A stretch of DNA of 15,752 nt from an uncultured Lachnospiraceae bacterium (GTDB lineage Bacteria > Bacillota > Clostridia > Lachnospirales > Lachnospiraceae). This document shows, piece by piece, positions 7,658 through 14,202 of the stretch. How positions within the stretch are numbered: position 1 is the first letter of the stretch; every line of letters starts with the position of its first letter. The position numbers and the translations under genes are program-made. The DNA is taken from the NCBI GenBank assembly GCA_902782655.1, contig CACZNY010000033.1, forward strand, positions 1 through 15,752. Reading direction: 5' to 3'. The notes under the pieces were generated by a model that had not been told where the DNA came from, searched no databases, and saw nothing but the letters and a program-made list of their open reading frames with translations.

Positions 7658-8899
7658 TCAGCTTCTGTAATCTGCGTTTATATTCACATACTCATGGGTC
7701 AGGTCGCATCCCCAGGCTGTGGCGCTTAGATCACCCTCCTTCATATCGGCAGTGATCACGACCTCCTTCTGCTTCAAAAGCTCCGTGGCCTCCTCCTCGG
7801 AAAAGGCAAGCCCTGCTCCGTCATGGAAGACATGGATGCGGCTGAAGCCCTCTGCATCAAAGAAGATATCAAGCTTATCCGGATCAAACTGCGCTCCGGA
7901 ATACCCCATGGCGCAAAGGATCCTTCCCCAGTTTGCATCATTGCCGTACATCGCAGCCTTGGTAAGGCTTGATGTGATGACCGCCTTTGAAAGTATCCTG
8001 GCCTTCTCCTTATCCGCTGCGTTGATCACCCTGCAGGTAAGAAGCTTCGTGGCGCCCTCTCCGTCTCCGGCCATCTGCCTTGCAAGATCCCTCATCACAT
8101 GAAAAAGCGCTTCCCTGAATAAAAGCCAGGCCTCATCCTCCTCAGTGATCTCCTTATTCCCGGCCTCGCCGTTTGCCATAAGTATCACCGTATCATTGGT
8201 AGAGGTATCTCCGTCCACGGATATCATGTTAAAGGTATCCGTGACCACCTCCGACAGGGCTTTCTGCAGCAGCTCCTTTGTGACGGCAAGGTCTGTGGTA
8301 ATGTAACAGAGCATTGTCCCCATATTGGGATGTATCATGCCTGAGCCCTTTGTCATGCCGCCAAGGGTCACCGTTTTGCCGTCGGCCTCAAACTGCACCG
8401 CGCATTCCTTCGGATGGGTATCCGTGGTCATTATCGCAAGCGAAGCCTCATGAGCGGCTTCCCTTGTATCTTTAAGTCCTGCCGCCAGCTTATCCACTCC
8501 TGAAAGCACGGCCTCCATATTGAGCTGCGGGCCTATCACCCCGGTAGAGCCTGTAAGAACCTCGTCCTTATCTATACCAAGGACCGAAGCAGCCTTCTCT
8601 GCCGTCTTAAGGCAGTTATTCAGCCCTTCCTCACCGGTGCCCGCATTTGCGATGCCTGTATTGACGACTATGGCACGGACCGGTCCTGTTCCTTCCCTCA
8701 CTATCCTCCTGTCCCATATGACAGGAGCAGCCTTCACTATATTCTGCGTAAAGGTACCCGCCGCGACGCAGGGCTTTTCGGAAAAGACCATAGCCATGTC
8801 CAGCCTGTCAGGATACTTGACTCCCGCCTTGCAGCCTGCCGCCCTGTATCCCTTCGCAGCGGTCACTCCGCCGTCAATGACCCTGATATCAGCCTTCAC
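7658..8899 (-). CDS. argJ: Glutamate N-acetyltransferase / amino-acid acetyltransferase
   Basis: ArgJ transfers the acetyl group from N2-acetylornithine to glutamate, closing the acetyl cycle; bifunctional members also use acetyl-CoA. The 413-residue precursor is normally self-cleaved into alpha and beta chains at a Thr nucleophile. Here the site reads GMIHPNMGTML with Thr195 retained, but the residue before it is Gly194 where Ala is usual. Other family features are GTFTQN (48-53), VVNTGIANAGTG (78-89), LTGSTGVIG (115-123), GMTKGSGM (181-188) and DGDTSTNDT (229-237). The start is GTG directly after the zinc-ribbon gene's TAA, with no strong ribosome site, so translation is probably coupled. 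A strong terminator follows. Whether it is mono- or bifunctional cannot be read from the sequence. Confidence 0.96.
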   Translation of the reverse strand: MKADIRVIDGGVTAAKGYRAAGCKAGVKYPDRLDMAMVFSEKPCVAAGTFTQNIVKAAPVIWDRRIVREGTGPVRAIVVNTGIANAGTGEEGLNNCLKTAEKAASVLGIDKDEVLTGSTGVIGPQLNMEAVLSGVDKLAAGLKDTREAAHEASLAIMTTDTHPKECAVQFEADGKTVTLGGMTKGSGMIHPNMGTMLCYITTDLAVTKELLQKALSEVVTDTFNMISVDGDTSTNDTVILMANGEAGNKEITEEDEAWLLFREALFHVMRDLARQMAGDGEGATKLLTCRVINAADKEKARILSKAVITSSLTKAAMYGNDANWGRILCAMGYSGAQFDPDKLDIFFDAEGFSRIHVFHDGAGLAFSEEEATELLKQKEVVITADMKEGDLSATAWGCDLTHEYVNINADYRS

Positions 8900-9301
8900 T
8901 TACTTAAGGAACCTCATCTTATTGCCGTCACGCAGCTTCTTGGGCGCCTCAGGCTTAGGTGCCTCCTTTTTAATGGCAGAATTAAGGGAATCAACCATCT
9001 CATTCTTGCACTTATCGCAGAATCTTCCGCTGGTAATGGAGGCGCCGCACTTCTCACAGACAAATTCGCCGTCTCTGGAAGAAAGCTCAAGCCTCTCCTC
9101 CCTGACCCATTCCCTTATCTGCTTCTCGGAAACCTCACATTCCCTTGCGACCTCGAGCACGCTTGCTCCCCTATTGTCCCGGATATACTCCTTCACCTTC
9201 TGGAATTCCTTTTCTACCTCCTCCTTACATGCCGGACAGATCCTCTCCCCTCCGATGTAATTAAAAAACTTCCTGCACCTGCTACATGTCTGAACTTCCA
9301 T
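8900..9301 (-). CDS. Zinc-ribbon / helix-turn-helix protein, YvyF-like
   Basis: This is a 133-residue protein with two four-cysteine zinc ribbons flanking a small helix-turn-helix. The N-terminal ribbon is Cys6-x2-Cys9 and Cys22-x2-Cys25, the middle segment 46-72 (ASVLEVARECEVSEKQIREWV) reads as a DNA-binding helix pair, and the second ribbon is Cys82-x2-Cys85 and Cys95-x2-Cys98. A basic Pro/Lys tail follows. The layout matches the flagellar-operon protein family that includes Bacillus YvyF, a proposed regulator. Here it lies inside an arginine operon between a GNAT gene and argJ, with a good GGAGAGGAG ribosome site, so it may have a regulatory job unrelated to motility. Fold assignment is good; function is unproven. 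Confidence 0.8.
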   Translation of the reverse strand: MEVQTCSRCRKFFNYIGGERICPACKEEVEKEFQKVKEYIRDNRGASVLEVARECEVSEKQIREWVREERLELSSRDGEFVCEKCGASITSGRFCDKCKNEMVDSLNSAIKKEAPKPEAPKKLRDGNKMRFLK

Positions 9302-9318
9302 TTTCCGTCTCCTCTCCG

Positions 9319-9765
9319 TTATTTATTAAACCTTACAATATTATCAGTATTGAGTGTAAAATCATAATAATTCAAATCCTGCCTCTCTGTCCACCCTATT
9401 TCTTTCCAAAATGCATTACCTACATCATTATGGGTAAAGGCTATAAGAGCCACCTTGTTTATCCCTTCAGCCTGCAGAGCCTGCATACAGCGGACGACCA
9501 TTGCCTTGCCTATGCCTCTTTTTCTGCAGGGCTCCTCCACGCATACATGGTAGAGCGTGGCACGCCTCCCGTCATGGCCGCAAAGGATCGCTCCCACTAC
9601 CCTGCCATCCTCCTCCGCCACAGTGGAAAGACCGGGGTTCCTTGACAGGAATTTCTCTACTCCCTCTCTTGAGTCATCAAGGCTTCTGATGGCAAATCCG
9701 CTGATCGTGTGCCACAGGGCAGCCACGGCATCATAATCAGATATCCGCATCTCTCTTATTTCCAT
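9319..9765 (-). CDS. GNAT-family N-acetyltransferase
   Basis: This 148-residue single-domain acetyl-CoA-dependent acetyltransferase is related to the YpeA/RimI group. The acetyl-CoA loop is RKRGIG (81-86), preceded by the usual strand LYHVCVEE (71-78). A strand and Asn-containing turn (ALIAFTHNDVGNAFW, 106-120) is followed by the closing IGW. The ATG shares one base with the argC stop (TGATG) and lacks its own strong ribosome site, so translation is probably coupled to argC. The operon has no argA, and short GNAT proteins can serve as N-acetylglutamate synthases in other bacteria. A role in priming the acetyl cycle is therefore plausible but not shown. Alternatives are protein or small-molecule acetylation. 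Confidence 0.85.
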   Translation of the reverse strand: MEIREMRISDYDAVAALWHTISGFAIRSLDDSREGVEKFLSRNPGLSTVAEEDGRVVGAILCGHDGRRATLYHVCVEEPCRKRGIGKAMVVRCMQALQAEGINKVALIAFTHNDVGNAFWKEIGWTERQDLNYYDFTLNTDNIVRFNK

Positions 9766-10805
9766 CAGGGTATCATGGGTATCATATTGATACCCTCCTC
9801 CTCCGAAAAGCCGAACATCACGTTGAAATTCTGGACCGCCTGGGATGCCGCTCCCTTCTCGAGATTATCCAGAGCTCCCATCAGTATGATATTACCTGTA
9901 CGGTCATCTATCCTGAAATTGACATCCACATAATTGCTTCCCTCGGTATATCTGGTCTCGGGACAGACATCCTTTTTCAGGACTCTAACGAATTTTTCAT
10001 CACCATAATATTTATCAAATATTTCTTTTATATCTTCGTACTTGTATTTTCCTTTAAGCCTCGCCGTTTCCGTGGCAAGTATGCCTCTGTGCATGGGCAC
10101 GAGATGCGGGGTGAACTGAAGCGTGACGCTGTCCCCGTATGCATAGGAAAGCTGCTCCTCTATCTCCGGCGTGTGCCTGTGTGTAGTGACCCCGTAAGCC
10201 TTGGCTGTCTCATTGACCTCGCAGAAGAGGTTTGCCACCTTGGCTCCCCTTCCGGCCCCGGACACACCCGAAAGCGCGTTTATCACCAGACTGTCCTTTT
10301 CTATGACATGCTCCTTCATAAGAGGATAGGCAGTAAGGATCGAGCAGGTGGTAAAGCATCCCGGATTCGCAAGGAGCCTGGTATCCTTTATCGCCTCCCT
10401 GTTTATCTCCGTAAGACCGTATACAGCCTCCTGCAAAAGCTCCGGAGAGTTATGCTTTATACCGTACCACTTCTCATATGTTTCCACGTCCTTTATCCTG
10501 TAATCGGCAGACATATCTATTATCCTGCACTTATCAAGGATATCCGCCTTAAGCTCTCCCTGAAGATATCCCTGCGGTGTCGCCGTGAATATCACATCCA
10601 CCTCTCCCGCCATATCCTTAAGGCTCACATCCGTGCAGTCCTTATTAATTATCTCAAACAGGTTCCCGAATATATCCTGATAGGCCTGTCCTGCATAGCT
10701 TCTTGACACGAGGTATTTGATCTCCACCTCCTTATGTCCTGTAAGAAGCCTTGCTATCTCAGCTCCCGCATATCCCGTTGAACCTATTATACCAACCCGT
10801 ATCAT
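9765..10805 (-). CDS. argC: N-acetyl-gamma-glutamyl-phosphate reductase
   Basis: ArgC reduces N-acetylglutamyl phosphate to the semialdehyde with NADPH. The 346-residue length is normal. The nucleotide-binding loop is GIIGSTGYAG (5-14), and the catalytic cysteine is Cys150 in LANPGCFTT. A conserved HRHTPEIEE stretch and VPMHRGIL follow in the substrate domain. Its ATG overlaps the stop of the LytTR gene by four bases (ATGA) and has an AGAGGAA ribosome site; its stop shares one base with the GNAT start. Nothing unusual was seen in the protein. Confidence 0.97.
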   Translation of the reverse strand: MIRVGIIGSTGYAGAEIARLLTGHKEVEIKYLVSRSYAGQAYQDIFGNLFEIINKDCTDVSLKDMAGEVDVIFTATPQGYLQGELKADILDKCRIIDMSADYRIKDVETYEKWYGIKHNSPELLQEAVYGLTEINREAIKDTRLLANPGCFTTCSILTAYPLMKEHVIEKDSLVINALSGVSGAGRGAKVANLFCEVNETAKAYGVTTHRHTPEIEEQLSYAYGDSVTLQFTPHLVPMHRGILATETARLKGKYKYEDIKEIFDKYYGDEKFVRVLKKDVCPETRYTEGSNYVDVNFRIDDRTGNIILMGALDNLEKGAASQAVQNFNVMFGFSEEEGINMIPMIP

Positions 10806-11524
10806 TTTTTCTTCCTCTCCGCATATTCAGCGTATCGTTTTATTATAGCCTTTTTTTCAAGGAATCCGAACCTTATCACCGCTCCGTCCGACATCTTAAA
10901 GCTTCTGCCGCTGCAGGATACCACCTTACCCATGTTTAAGACTCTGTTGCCCGAAATGACCATGAATTCCTCAGGATCAAGGTGACTGTAAAAAGAAGCC
11001 ATATCAGTCATCGCATGAAAGGATCTGTCACCTGAAAGAGCCACAGCCACATAATATTTCATCGGAACGGCATAAAGAAGCTCATCATCTGTCACATAGA
11101 GGGTATCCTTATCCCCGCGAAGCTCTATCCGCGGCTTCCTTGAAGAATGCCCGGCGATCACCCCGTCAATGAGTCCTGCAAAATCCTTCTGCCATAAGGG
11201 CTTGGGCAGGAAGGATATCCCTTCCTCGTCACCGTATTTCGCGCGGTAATCTATTTTATCATAGCAAAGGACGATCCTGCCCTCCGGATTTTTTTTGAGA
11301 AGATCCACAGCCACCATCATTCCATCCCTGGCGGCGGATGTCACATCTATGAGGAAAAGATCATACTTCATGAAATACGGGAGCAAAGCCTCCTCGCTCC
11401 CGTATGAATCATAATATATTACCTCTCCTTTTTTAAGGCGCTCGTCCTTCTCCCTCGAAAGCAGCCTCTCAGCCTGCTTCCGGGCCGCGGGATCATCATC
11501 CAGCACCGCGATAACTACAGCCAT
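10802..11524 (-). CDS. LytTR-family response regulator (orphan in the arginine operon)
   Basis: This 240-residue regulator has an N-terminal receiver and a C-terminal LytTR DNA-binding domain. The receiver has acidic residues Asp9-Asp11, phospho-acceptor Asp60 in YDLFLIDV, and Lys108 (FLPKPL). The usual Thr/Ser after the fourth strand seems to be Cys87 (IVLCYD). The LytTR part, about 138-235, has the pattern YYVAV, MASFYSHLDPEEFMVI, GNRVLNMGKVV (192-202). The ATG lies three bases after the argG stop and the gene ends in an ATGA overlap with argC, so it must be expressed with the arginine enzymes. No histidine kinase gene is adjacent. LytTR regulators normally control peptide-signalled or surface functions; its target here is unknown. 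Confidence 0.88.
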   Translation of the reverse strand: MAVVIAVLDDDPAARKQAERLLSREKDERLKKGEVIYYDSYGSEEALLPYFMKYDLFLIDVTSAARDGMMVAVDLLKKNPEGRIVLCYDKIDYRAKYGDEEGISFLPKPLWQKDFAGLIDGVIAGHSSRKPRIELRGDKDTLYVTDDELLYAVPMKYYVAVALSGDRSFHAMTDMASFYSHLDPEEFMVISGNRVLNMGKVVSCSGRSFKMSDGAVIRFGFLEKKAIIKRYAEYAERKKK

Positions 11525-11527
11525 TGC

Positions 11528-13042
11528 CTACTTCTTTCTCTTTACCATTCCCTTTGCCTTATCGGCGGTCTTTTTCGCTGTGCTCTTTGCCTTCGAAGCC
11601 GTCTTCTTTGCAGTGCTCTTTGCCTTGGTGGCAGTCCTCTTTGCGGCTTCCTTCGCCTTTCCGGCCTTCTCCTTTGCTGCTTTCTTTGTCTTTGAAGCAG
11701 TCTCCCTGGCGACGGTCTTTGTCTTGGCGGCAGTCTTCTTTGCCGCTTTCTTCGCTCCTCTTGCAGTCTCCCCTGCGGCTATCTTCGCCGAAGTGGCTGC
11801 CGTAGGCGATTTACGATGAGCCCTTCCGGCTTTCTGCTGAAGCTTCATTGCTCTTACCCAGGTGGACAGGCCGAAGAGAGTTATGAAGCCTGAGGCATCC
11901 TTATGGTCATATAGCTCACCCGTGGTAAAGCTTGCTATCTCCTCACTGTATATCGAATAAGGCGAGGTCTCGCCTGCCTTTATTATATTGCCCTTGTAGA
12001 GTCTGAACCTCACTTCTCCGGTGACGTACTCCTGAGTAGAGGTAATGAAGGCTACAAGCGCATCCGCCAGAGGTGTGAACCACTTGCCCTCATATATGGT
12101 CTGCGCCAGCTCTTCCCCTATCTTCCTCTTGACCCTTAAGGTCTCACGATCCAGGATCAGCTCCTCAAGCTGCTCATGAGCCGCATAGAGGATGGTTCCG
12201 CCGGGAGTCTCGTATACTCCGCGGCTCTTCATTCCTACTACCCTGTTCTCCACTATGTCGATGATGCCGATGCCGTGCTTTCCTCCAAGCACATTAAGTG
12301 TCCTGATGATATCGGAAACCTTCATCCTCTGGCCGTTCACCGCTACCGGTACACCCTTTTCAAATTTCATCGTCACGTATTCGCCCTTGGCGGGAGCCTT
12401 TTCAGGTGTGACGCCAAGCACCAGAAGCCTGTTGTAATCAGGCTCCAGGGCAGGATCCTCAAGCTCCAGGCCCTCGTGGCTGATATGCCATATATTCCTG
12501 TCCCTGCTGTATGAATCAGATGCGGAGAAAGGAAGGGTGATGCCGTGCTCCTTAGCGTACATAAGCTCCTCTTCCCTGGACTGCATCGTCCATTTGGGAT
12601 CTCTCCATGCCGCTATTATCTTAAGATCGGGCGCCAGCGCCTTTATGCCAAGCTCGAATCTTATCTGGTCATTTCCCTTGCCGGTAGCTCCGTGGCAGAT
12701 CGCGGTCGCGCGCTCCTTCCTTGCCACCTCCACCAGCCTCTTTGCTATGATGGGTCTGGCTATCGAGGTACCCAGCAGATATTTATTCTCATATACTGCA
12801 TGAGACTGTACACAGGGAACTATGACATCATCGCACATCTCATCGGTCACGTCCTCGATATAGAGCTTTGCAGCTCCCGATGCCTTCGCCCTTTCCTCCA
12901 GACCGTCGAGCTCATTGCCCTGTCCGCAGTCCACGCAGCAGCATATGACCTCGTAGTCATAATTCTCCTTGAGCCAGGGGATGATAACAGTAGTATCAAG
13001 TCCTCCTGAATACGCCAGTATTACCTTTTCTTTTTTAGCCAT
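11528..13042 (-). CDS. argG: Argininosuccinate synthase with a Lys/Ala-rich repeat tail
   Basis: ArgG condenses citrulline and aspartate with ATP to argininosuccinate. The 504-residue frame has a complete enzyme core: the ATP loop AYSGGLDTT (10-18), GATGKGNDQIRFE (118-130), DRNIWHISHEGLELEDP (181-197), and ETPGGTIL (278-285). The core ends at about LFGLSTWVRAMK (389-400), where family members of ~400 residues normally stop. An extra ~100 residues follow with 30 Lys, 6 Arg and only 5 acidic residues, organised as 11-residue repeats. The tail lacks an internal start with a ribosome site, so it is fused in frame. I chose ATG 13042 (GAGGAGGAG, four-base spacer) over an upstream in-frame GTG at 13081. 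This is the first gene of the argG-argJ operon. The core call is certain; the tail's role is unknown. Confidence 0.96.
   Translation of the reverse strand: MAKKEKVILAYSGGLDTTVIIPWLKENYDYEVICCCVDCGQGNELDGLEERAKASGAAKLYIEDVTDEMCDDVIVPCVQSHAVYENKYLLGTSIARPIIAKRLVEVARKERATAICHGATGKGNDQIRFELGIKALAPDLKIIAAWRDPKWTMQSREEELMYAKEHGITLPFSASDSYSRDRNIWHISHEGLELEDPALEPDYNRLLVLGVTPEKAPAKGEYVTMKFEKGVPVAVNGQRMKVSDIIRTLNVLGGKHGIGIIDIVENRVVGMKSRGVYETPGGTILYAAHEQLEELILDRETLRVKRKIGEELAQTIYEGKWFTPLADALVAFITSTQEYVTGEVRFRLYKGNIIKAGETSPYSIYSEEIASFTTGELYDHKDASGFITLFGLSTWVRAMKLQQKAGRAHRKSPTAATSAKIAAGETARGAKKAAKKTAAKTKTVARETASKTKKAAKEKAGKAKEAAKRTATKAKSTAKKTASKAKSTAKKTADKAKGMVKRKK
11555..11785 (-). repeat. Seven tandem 33-bp units encoding 11-residue repeats in the ArgG tail
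   Basis: Residues 420-496 of ArgG divide exactly into seven 11-residue units with no gaps. The consensus is K-x-x-A-K-x-T-A-x-K-A. Lys1, Ala4 and Ala8 are identical in all seven; Thr7, Lys10 and Lys/Arg5 occur in six. Units 6 (KSTAKKTASKA) and 7 (KSTAKKTADKA) differ at one position, which suggests recent duplication at the distal end. Unit 4 (KKAAKEKAGKA) resembles the LEA group-3 motif. The final residues are KGMVKRKK. Confidence 0.95.
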
Positions 13043-13084
13043 CAGACTCCTCCTCATATAAAAACTATTTATTTGACTCACCTT

Positions 13085-13207
13085 GGGAAAACGCTGATCA
13101 AAGCGTTTCTCTCGCAGAATCCGCGCCGCGAGGCTTAGGATTTCCTTTGCGGATTTGCGCGATCTCCCGGAGGGTCTAAGGAAATTCTGATCAGATCAGC
13201 ATTTCCC
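13085..13207. repeat. ~123-bp imperfect inverted repeat upstream of argG
   Basis: The outer arms are GGGAAAACGCTGATC (13085-13099) and, inverted, GGGAAATGCTGATC (13207-13194), matching with one gap and one mismatch. Inside are a second pair ATTTCCTT/AAGGAAAT (13140-13147, 13178-13185) and a short hairpin AAACGCT/AGCGTTT (13089-13095, 13102-13108). It fills the gap between the degV stop and the argG ribosome site. It could be a leader or terminator structure or a small mobile repeat (MITE-like); I saw no clear argG promoter here. Confidence 0.55.
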
Positions 13208-13213
13208 CAGAGA

Positions 13214-14074
13214 TCAGAATGATATTATTATACCACCGTCAGAAGCATATAAAGTGCTTACTCCGGCTGTATCAAGTATCATTGCAGCCTTAAACTCCGC
13301 CCTTGAGATGAAGTCGGCCAGCACAGCCGAGGCTCTCTCATAGCAGTTGCAATGATTGATTATGAGTATCCTCTCCTTCGTATCCTTTATCCCCTCAAGT
13401 GATATCTCCACCATCTTCTTCAGGGCATTCTTTATCCCCCTCTGTATGGATGCCGGCTCTATCACCCCGTTCACTCCCTTGCATACAGGCTTGAGATTCA
13501 GCACGTTCGCCGCAAAGGCCTTTGTATTGGAAAGTCTTCCGTTCTTTCTGAAAACCTCAAGGGACTCAAGCACAAAATACGTGTTCAGATTGGAGATATA
13601 ATCTTCGCACTTTTCTACGATTTCGTCAAAGGTACATCCTTTTTTGAAAAGCTCCGCCGCCTTAAGAGCCGCCTGAGCCTCTCCTCCGGATGCCGTTTTC
13701 GAATCAAAAACATGGATGCGGCGCTTCACTCCGTCGTTCTTATGCTCATCCTCATAAAGCTCCTTTGCAAGTACCGCAGAGTTATAGGAGCCTGAAAGCG
13801 AGCTTGAAAGAGTGACCACGAATACCCATTCCTCTTCATCGCTTCCGCCGCCTTCATATGCCTTAAGATAGCTCTCAGGAGAAGGACAGGCCGATCTCGG
13901 CACCCCCCTGCATCCCGCAAGCAGCTTCAGAAAGCTCTTCTGGTCGAAGGTCTCATCATCAACCACCTCCCTGTCGTCAACCGTAAGAATGAGCGGTACA
14001 TTCTGACACTTAAACTCCCTGCTGAATTCCTCCGGAAACTCACAGCAGCTGTCCGCTACAAATCTGATACTCAT
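13214..14074 (-). CDS. DegV-family fatty-acid-binding protein
   Basis: DegV/FakB proteins bind a fatty acid in a cytoplasmic pocket and present it to a FakA kinase for activation into phospholipid. This 286-residue member has the N-terminal FVADSCCEFPEE (5-16), the SACPSPESY stretch (61-69, usually TSQPSP), the lipid-head-binding loop TLSSSLSGSYNSA (88-100) and VFDSKTASGG (122-131). I chose ATG 14074 because GAGGT precedes it by five bases and the protein then starts at the usual point. An in-frame extension to 14182 would add a Pro/Arg-rich leader across a GC-rich intergenic region. No fakA is present in the window. The ligand is unknown. Confidence 0.93.
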   Translation of the reverse strand: MSIRFVADSCCEFPEEFSREFKCQNVPLILTVDDREVVDDETFDQKSFLKLLAGCRGVPRSACPSPESYLKAYEGGGSDEEEWVFVVTLSSSLSGSYNSAVLAKELYEDEHKNDGVKRRIHVFDSKTASGGEAQAALKAAELFKKGCTFDEIVEKCEDYISNLNTYFVLESLEVFRKNGRLSNTKAFAANVLNLKPVCKGVNGVIEPASIQRGIKNALKKMVEISLEGIKDTKERILIINHCNCYERASAVLADFISRAEFKAAMILDTAGVSTLYASDGGIIISF

Positions 14075-14202
14075 TTCTACCTCTTTCCCATCTGTAAACT
14101 GCCTGTTAATACTTTTTCGCCGATCCCGCGGCGCATTACTATCCTTCAGGGCAGGCGGCCGGAATACGGCCACCCGGGGCATCGGGCTGCCCCCTTAAGG
14201 CA
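14075..14202. other. GC-rich spacer with hairpins between the YhaN-like gene and degV
   Basis: This 128-base gap holds GC-rich inverted repeats on the minus strand: GGGGCA/TGCCCC, GGTGGCC/GGCCGCC (one G-U pair) and CGCCG/CGGCG. None is followed by a T run, so no intrinsic terminator is called. No sound promoter for degV was recognised. Confidence 0.4.

Noticed and set aside
8520..9260. 246-codon open frame on the plus strand
   Set aside because: It is antisense to argJ and the zinc-ribbon gene, is Ser/Leu-rich without a recognisable domain, and spans a real gene junction; it reflects codon bias of the minus-strand genes.
9388..9396. T-box-like AGGGTGG motif on the minus strand
   Set aside because: It lies inside the GNAT coding region, as does a similar one inside the kinase gene; there is no leader structure or adjacent terminator.
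11528..11836. The ArgG tail as a frameshift or read-through artefact
   Set aside because: Seven units stay in perfect 11-residue phase in the same frame as the enzyme, the composition is coherent to the stop, and the next gene begins three bases later.
13043..13081. 13-residue GTG-start extension of ArgG
   Set aside because: The GAGGAGGAG ribosome site lies inside it, and family members start at the MAKKEKVILAYSGG position.
14075..14182. 36-residue N-terminal extension of DegV
   Set aside because: It has a Pro/Arg-rich composition, crosses GC-rich hairpins, and contains the ribosome site used by the downstream ATG.
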